DNA of 25,462 nt from Saccoglossus kowalevskii (lineage: Eukaryota; Hemichordata; Enteropneusta; Harrimaniidae). The notes beneath the pieces were generated by a model that worked only from the letters and a program-made list of their open reading frames with translations, was not told the DNA's origin and did not search any database. The stretch lies in contig NW_003135350.1 of NCBI RefSeq assembly GCF_000003605.2, positions 483,511-508,972 of the forward strand, in the 5' to 3' direction. Each line of letters opens with the position of its first letter. The stretch's first letter is position 1. This document shows positions 20,281 through 25,462 of this stretch, piece by piece. The position numbers and the translations under genes were made by a program.

Positions 20281-20408
20281 GAAGGGCGGTGATCGTTGCG
20301 CAACACATGTTGAATTTCATGTAAATAAACAAAGTATTTTAAACACGTTGTATACGTCGCTACGAGTCCCATATCGAACAGGACGCGGCGCGGCGACCAC
20401 CACCCTTT
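20281..20408. repeat. Possible small foldback with GC-rich arm
   Basis: GAAGGGCGGTGATCG (20281-20295) pairs with CGACCACCACCCTTT (20394-20408) at 12 of 15 positions. The right side includes the CpG-dense GGACGCGGCGCGGCG, unlike the AT-rich surroundings. Confidence 0.35.
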
Positions 20409-21009
20409 AACATATTAACATTTCAATGGCTTTTAATTTTGCTATTTTCACTGGTAAATCAAATTAAAATCTTGTAAACCCCAAAAGATCAATAGAAGTC
20501 ACTTCCAGTGGCTATGCACACAATATACAAAAATACAGGTAAAGTATATACATGTTAAATTAATGCTTTTATATTTTAGTTATAATTACAAGGATTCATA
20601 AGACAAGGGTATGCAAGTGGGGTGATGTGTGATGAAGATCTCGTGAGAACTGCAAGGCGATCACCAAATTGCTCAGCAAATGTACATTTCTAAAACATAC
20701 CAAAAGAAAATGTGCTAGTCTGTGTACTTACTTATTTGCAAAGCTTGTATTTGCACGTTTGAATACGGTAATAATCTGTTTATGCAATCAAAATTATTCA
20801 AACATCCACAGTGTTCTGTAAAATCACTGAATAAACTGTTTGATTGACGACTTCTTTCACTTAGAACTCACAAGACTACAAGACCTTCATTGCATATCAC
20901 TAAATATAGATATCCGAGTCTTATAATCCTAGCCACTATCATAATCTAATACACCGCCGTTTGGTCTCCGTAAATCACTCTAAATGGCAGAGAAATTAAC
21001 AATATCAGT
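20409..21009. other. Probable 3' UTR and downstream region of the zinc-finger gene
   Basis: This lies downstream of the minus-strand stop codon. I did not find a canonical AATAAA on the minus strand in this stretch. TATAAA near 20570 and CATAAA near 20780 are possible weak signals, so the transcript end is unknown. Confidence 0.35.
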
Positions 21010-24000
21010 TTACAATCTGAACTTCATGCGAATTAACTGTCCTCCTTGATCATCTCTGACAATGTCAAACAAATTTTCAAAATGTACATTTACACCAGCT
21101 ACAGAAGTATTGTTGTCATGAAGATCACCGGCATCAGCGTCGGCGTACATCAAATGGAAGTCATTGGAATTTGTTTCAGTTGTAACTTCCTGCATGTTGA
21201 TTTTGTGCATTGAAATATGCGATTCAAGTTCTGATTGTGTGGGATAGCTGTCAATAGGCTGTTGGCAACTGTGATTGTGAGTCTCCATGTGTCTGTCAAA
21301 GTTACCCTTCTGCCAGGATGAGTAGTCACACAGATTACACTTGAATACTTTCTGATACAATGATGTCCGCGAATGACAATTGACTAGAGGGGGTTTCTTG
21401 GCATGCCATGTTTCAATATGCTGCTGTAGATTGCTTTCAATTATAAATGCTTTCCCACACTGTAAACATACAAATGGCCTTTCACCACAGTTGAGTCGAT
21501 GCCTCAGCAAGTTGCCTTCCTTTATGAAACTCTTCCCACATTTTTTACATTGATGGCCTGGACTTGTAACCACAGCATTGGGTTCTATTTGGCTGTGGTG
21601 CATTTCCTTATGCTGGATGAGAAGGTACTTATGCCGAAAAGTTTTCCAGCACCAATCACATTCATAATTCTTAAGCATTGTAAATGACCTGCGCTTTAGA
21701 AGCTTTTTATCTAGTTTGGTTCTTTTGTGGATGCTTTGTAAATGTTTCACTAAGTGGCATTTCAACGCAAACTTTTTATCACAGTTGTCGCACGGGAACC
21801 CATCTTCGGTTGGCGTACTTGGGCTTTTTTGTGTGTGATTGAGAGATGTATACTCATTGTGTTCTGTTTCTTTATGCCATAACAGATGACCATGAAATTG
21901 AAAAGTCTTCCCACACATATCACAATTATTACTGGCTTTTTGTTTATGCCCCAAAGACTTCAACCGTCTTGGTCTTAGGTTTTTTTCAACAACACTTTGT
22001 GGTGTTTCCTTCTGGTGCACGTTATTAGATTGATGCTTGTTAAGTCTATGCCATGCGAGATGAGCACCTAACACAAAATCTCTCTCACATTCAGTGCATT
22101 TGTAGGGTCTATCTTGAGCAACCAGTTTTTCTGGAGACTGTTGCGGTTTCACTTTCAATTTGCGAGATGACTTGTTCATATGGAACGCCTGTTTGTGTCT
22201 TGCTAAGTGCCGTAACCATTTAAATGTTCTCCCACATATTTCACAGCTATGGGAAATTGATGACTTCAGCTGATTAGTTTTAAGTTTCAATGCACCATGG
22301 ACTTTCTTTTTATGTAAACTGAGTAAAAAAAAGTTGTCAAACTTTTTACCACACTGTGTGCAGCCACAGGGATTCTGTCCAGGATGTTGTCGTCGGGCAT
22401 GGTATCTTAGATTACCACTCTGGGAGAAGCACATCCCGCAGACATCACACTTGTATGGTTTCTCACCAGTATGTATTCGCCTGTGAGCACGGAGATTGCT
22501 CCTTTGTGAGAATTTCTTGCCACAATACTCGCATGCTTGTTCTTCAGCATTGTTGGAGGGACTAGGAAGTGGCTGAGAATGCTGCTGTTGCTTGACGCTC
22601 TCATTCACGTCAGGGTGAGATTGTTGATTTTTCTTTGCACTCTTGATCACATAAGGTCGCTTAACATGCTTTTTGGTTTCATTATTGTGGGATTTTGAAT
22701 GAAATAACAGATTTGACCAGGACGTGAAATGCTTTCCACATTTTTTGCAGGTGTATTTTTTTGAAGCAGTATTTCCATTTGGTTTGTGAAAACTTAACTG
22801 ATGTCTTTTCAAGTTGACAGTCTGAGAGAAACTTTGTGTGCACTGGTCACACTTAAAAGGACGTTCACCAGTATGTGATCTAATATGTACAACCAGGTTT
22901 CCTGGGAAATGACAAACTTTACAACATTCCTTACAAACTGTTGGCCGTTCATCCTCATTAGATTTCAAATGAGATTTCAAGGCAGTCTCTTTTCTGAATT
23001 TCATTCCACACCTTCGACACCAAAAGTAACCACGAAGTCTTGCCGTTCCAGCACCTCCTTTCACTACTGGATTTTCACCAATTTTTTCAACTGTGTGGCT
23101 TCTGATATTGCTCTCCTGAGAAGATTCTTTTTCTGGATGTGCTGATGTGATATGGTTTAGGAGGCATTTTTTTAACACATATTCCTTGGAACAAATATCA
23201 CATTTGTGAGGCTTTGACTCCAAGTGTTGTGTTTGCTGTGGACTTTCCAATGTCAGTTTATACCCCGGATGTTTTGCGTTTATATGTTTATGCATGTCAG
23301 ATTTTTGGTTAAAGCCGTGCTCACATACATAACATACATATGGGCATTCATGTGTATGGGATCTGATGTGTAAAACAAGGGCTGCACGGTGTGGACATCT
23401 TTTCCCACATTCTGCACACATGCTTGGTCTTTCCCCTATCGTTGATTTCAAGTGAGCACTCAATGCATCTTTAGTTCTAAATTTTTTCCCACACCTTTTA
23501 CACCAATAATATCCATTGATCAGTCCGGTACCATCACTCTTACAATCATTGACTTTTTTAGTGGCATGACAGTCCTGTACGTGTTTCTCGAGAGAAGCTT
23601 CTTGTGAATACTCCATGGAGCACAACTTACATTTGTGTGTTTTCTCTCTATTGTGTATCTTCATATGATTCTTAAGGTTGAACTTGTACTTGAAGCCTTT
23701 ACCACATTTTTCGCACCGAGCAACCACTTCATCACGTTTTGGGTTTTTAGCTTTCCTTTTGATGGACTTGCATCTCTCTTTGTGTTTTGTAAGATTGCCT
23801 TTCTGGACGAATCTCCAATCACAACTTTCACACTTATATGGTTTTTCACCGGTGTGTATTCTTACATGGATAACCAGCTTTGCATTTGAGATAAATGAAA
23901 TCCCACACTCTTTGCACTTGATTGGTCGCTGTTCATCTACATTGTGTTTTTTCATATGAGCCAATAACACAGATTTCTTATTGGATTTCTTGCCACAAAG

Positions 24001-24057
24001 GTTGCACCAAAAGTAACCATTTCCTGTAACTATAAGTTCTTTCATTCGTTTCCTCAT
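21010..24057 (-). CDS. C2H2 zinc-finger protein with about 24 fingers
   Basis: One uninterrupted 1015-codon frame. About 24 C2H2 units are visible, starting at Cys18, 48, 76, 115, 143, 186, 214, 242, 286, 347, 375, 403, 437, 509, 537, 566, 605, 654, 712, 756, 800, 837, 864 and 907, with a degenerate 25th near 931-951. Fingers 3 and 22 are C2HC (Cys96 and Cys857 as last ligand). Fingers 6 and 10 lack the last His (Thr206, Asn367). TGEKP-type linkers join fingers 2-3, 11-12 and 14-15; later ones are long and basic. It has no KRAB, BTB or SCAN domain. The tail (about 952-1015) is acidic and ends LIRMKFRL. It is likely a nuclear DNA- or RNA-binding regulator; the target is unknown. The ATG at 24057 (A at -3) follows an in-frame TGA at 24073-24075, so the start is well supported. 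Confidence 0.92.
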   Translation of the reverse strand: MRKRMKELIVTGNGYFWCNLCGKKSNKKSVLLAHMKKHNVDEQRPIKCKECGISFISNAKLVIHVRIHTGEKPYKCESCDWRFVQKGNLTKHKERCKSIKRKAKNPKRDEVVARCEKCGKGFKYKFNLKNHMKIHNREKTHKCKLCSMEYSQEASLEKHVQDCHATKKVNDCKSDGTGLINGYYWCKRCGKKFRTKDALSAHLKSTIGERPSMCAECGKRCPHRAALVLHIRSHTHECPYVCYVCEHGFNQKSDMHKHINAKHPGYKLTLESPQQTQHLESKPHKCDICSKEYVLKKCLLNHITSAHPEKESSQESNIRSHTVEKIGENPVVKGGAGTARLRGYFWCRRCGMKFRKETALKSHLKSNEDERPTVCKECCKVCHFPGNLVVHIRSHTGERPFKCDQCTQSFSQTVNLKRHQLSFHKPNGNTASKKYTCKKCGKHFTSWSNLLFHSKSHNNETKKHVKRPYVIKSAKKNQQSHPDVNESVKQQQHSQPLPSPSNNAEEQACEYCGKKFSQRSNLRAHRRIHTGEKPYKCDVCGMCFSQSGNLRYHARRQHPGQNPCGCTQCGKKFDNFFLLSLHKKKVHGALKLKTNQLKSSISHSCEICGRTFKWLRHLARHKQAFHMNKSSRKLKVKPQQSPEKLVAQDRPYKCTECERDFVLGAHLAWHRLNKHQSNNVHQKETPQSVVEKNLRPRRLKSLGHKQKASNNCDMCGKTFQFHGHLLWHKETEHNEYTSLNHTQKSPSTPTEDGFPCDNCDKKFALKCHLVKHLQSIHKRTKLDKKLLKRRSFTMLKNYECDWCWKTFRHKYLLIQHKEMHHSQIEPNAVVTSPGHQCKKCGKSFIKEGNLLRHRLNCGERPFVCLQCGKAFIIESNLQQHIETWHAKKPPLVNCHSRTSLYQKVFKCNLCDYSSWQKGNFDRHMETHNHSCQQPIDSYPTQSELESHISMHKINMQEVTTETNSNDFHLMYADADAGDLHDNNTSVAGVNVHFENLFDIVRDDQGGQLIRMKFRL

Positions 24058-24120
24058 TTTAACAAGCGTTGTTCAAACGAAAATAATTCTGAAACAAAAT
24101 GAAAATAAGATTGGTTATCT
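24058..24120 (-). other. Splice acceptor and 5' UTR of the zinc-finger gene
   Basis: Read on the minus strand, CTTATTTTCATTTTGTTTCAG ends at 24089, a strong pyrimidine tract plus AG. The exon would begin at 24088, leaving a 31-nt leader before the ATG that contains an in-frame TGA. An untranslated first exon must therefore lie further upstream (higher coordinates), possibly beyond the window. No clear donor partner was found. Confidence 0.6.
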
Positions 24121-24151
24121 AAACTAGACAAACCCTGTGTTGGTTAATTAA

Positions 24152-25060
24152 TTAGTCCCCGTTCGGACGAAGTCCGAAAACAGGGAATTTTAATTTGGTC
24201 TCCGTCCGTCCGTCCGTGCGTCTGTCCGGAGTCATATCTCAGAATCCCTTGGACCGATTTCGTTCATTCTTTGCATGTGCCTAGTACTTTATGTGGGACA
24301 TATGCACATGCAGTGGTTTAGCGATTCAATTCAAAATAGCCGACTGGCAGCCCTCTTGTTTTTTAAAAATGATGTATTTTGGACATGCTGTGTCAGTTTT
24401 CATTCAAACTTGGTACATAGATTAAACATGTTAGGATACATGTTCATGACGATTTATTTCACAATTGAATCAAAGATAGCCGACTAGCAGACATCTTGTT
24501 TTTTGAAAATGCCGTATTTTGAACATGCTTTGTCAGTTTTCATTCAAATTCAGTACATAGATCATACATGTCAGGATACATGTCCCCGACCGTCCGTGAG
24601 TTACTGAGTCTGTTCGTCCGTCCCTCGGTCTATCCAGAGTCATATTTCAGAATCCTGTGGACCAATTCCGTTCATTCTTTGCATGTGCCTAGTACCTTTT
24701 ATGTGGGACATATGCACATGCAGTGGTTTAGCAATTCAATTCAAAATGGCCGACTGGCAGCCATCTTGTTTTTTTAAAATGTTGTATTTTGGACATCCCT
24801 TGGACCGATTCCGTTCATTCTTTGCATGTGCCTAGTACTTTATGTGGGACATATGCACATGCAGTGGTTTAGCGATTCAATTCAAAATAGCCGACTGGCA
24901 GCCCTCTTGTTTTTTAAAAATGATGTATTTTGGACATGCTGTGTCAGTTGTCATTCAAACTTGGTACATAGATTATACATGTTAGGATGCATGTCCATGA
25001 CAATTTGTTTCAAAATCTGGTTAAAGATGGCCGATTGACAGCCATCTGACTTTTTACCCT
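24152..25060 (-). mobile_element. Helitron/Helentron-like non-autonomous element with 140-bp cores
   Basis: Near the left edge a perfect hairpin, TTCGGAC-GAA-GTCCGAA (24162-24178), is followed on the minus strand by CGGGGACTAA and then T. That fits a Helitron 3' end (hairpin, short spacer, CTRR, insertion before T). Next come GTCCGTCC repeats and tandem cores marked by GCCGAC/T at 24339, 24479, 24749, 24890 and 25030, with 140-141-bp spacing apart from one larger gap. The blocks 24247-24440 and 24797-24988 are nearly identical. Short frames inside are translated repeats, not genes. Family assignment is inference. Confidence 0.55.
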
Positions 25061-25064
25061 TACT

Positions 25065-25462
25065 ACTATATTTCCACAATTTATGTACCATTTGTATTTG
25101 GCACTGTCAAGAGGTCTATATATATATTTGTATTAAATCTGAAATAATTCATACAAAGCGAATGGGAATGCCAAACAGTGACTCGTATAACTTAAACTAT
25201 ATAGATCACACTTGTTGTGGGTTCTTTTCACGGGCCATAAAGGCATTGGAAATCATTAAGATGGTTATCGTTACAAGACGACAATGATCTCAGGCCAATA
25301 ACAATTGGACATCTAAGAACCATAGAGAATTTATAAATAAGGGAACGAACACATTCATCATACACGCACTGCACTAAATGACACCAAATTTGAATTAACT
25401 GTAATGTGCGTACGCACACTTTAATACAAAGAACAAAAGTTTGACAATAAATACACAAATAG
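25065..25462. other. Unassigned right flank
   Basis: No gene supported. A 76-codon minus frame (25228-25458) has no recognisable domain. The untranslated first exon of the zinc-finger gene could lie here or beyond the window. Confidence 0.4.

Noticed and set aside
21499-23959. Several plus-strand frames opposite the zinc-finger gene
   Set aside because: They are antisense shadows of the long C2H2 coding frame.
24275-25038. Three similar short frames (24275-24487, 24568-24777, 24826-25038)
   Set aside because: They are translations of the same repeated DNA cores. Their similarity reflects repeat copies, not a gene family.
1-25462. tRNA or other structured RNA genes
   Set aside because: I looked by eye for B-box-like and C/D-box motifs and found no convincing candidate; a covariance-model scan was not possible.

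Overview
This is a nuclear genomic window from an invertebrate animal. The genes are split by AT-rich introns with GT-AG boundaries, there are AATAAA poly(A) signals, and two nuclear-encoded mitochondrial proteins match animal families closely. Low GC and a heavy load of minisatellites, MITE-like elements and hairpin-headed repeats with tandem cores suggest a marine invertebrate, either a lophotrochozoan such as a mollusc or brachiopod, or a non-vertebrate deuterostome. The sequence alone does not settle which.

Layout. (1) About 620-6465, plus strand: a four-exon gene for the acidic hinge subunit of respiratory complex III (UQCRH). Its introns hold a 212-bp MITE between two identical 65-bp direct repeats, a ~1.36-kb non-autonomous TIR element, and a 95-bp minisatellite. 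(2) 6466-8690: AT-rich intergenic DNA with no supportable gene. (3) 8694-~14195, plus strand: the ATP synthase F1 delta subunit (ATP5F1D), with four coding exons and an apparent extra 3' UTR exon. Its first intron holds a long interrupted inverted repeat and a very regular 74-bp minisatellite. (4) 14200-21000: gene-poor DNA with a hairpin-headed repeat carrying ~150-bp tandem cores (15223-16070), a 64-bp minisatellite (16895-17425), a 31-bp palindromic minisatellite (~19888-20126) and a small foldback. (5) 21010-24057, minus strand: one long open coding exon for a 1015-residue protein with about 24 C2H2 zinc fingers, preceded by a likely 5' UTR intron. (6) 24152-~25060: a second hairpin-headed, tandem-core repeat whose end has the form expected of a Helitron/Helentron terminus. 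(7) The remainder is unassigned.

UQCRH and ATP5F1D lie head to tail about 2.3 kb apart. Both act in the inner-membrane oxidative phosphorylation system, and both have promoter motifs typical of nuclear genes for mitochondrial proteins (ETS-like for the first, CCAAT plus YY1-like for the second). The zinc-finger gene is on the opposite strand and shows no functional link to them. I found no clear new multi-gene system. The most interesting items are the internal triplication of the zinc-finger protein with parallel loss of the same zinc ligand, the two hairpin-plus-tandem-core elements, and a promoter-plus-first-exon signature inside the intronic TIR element.
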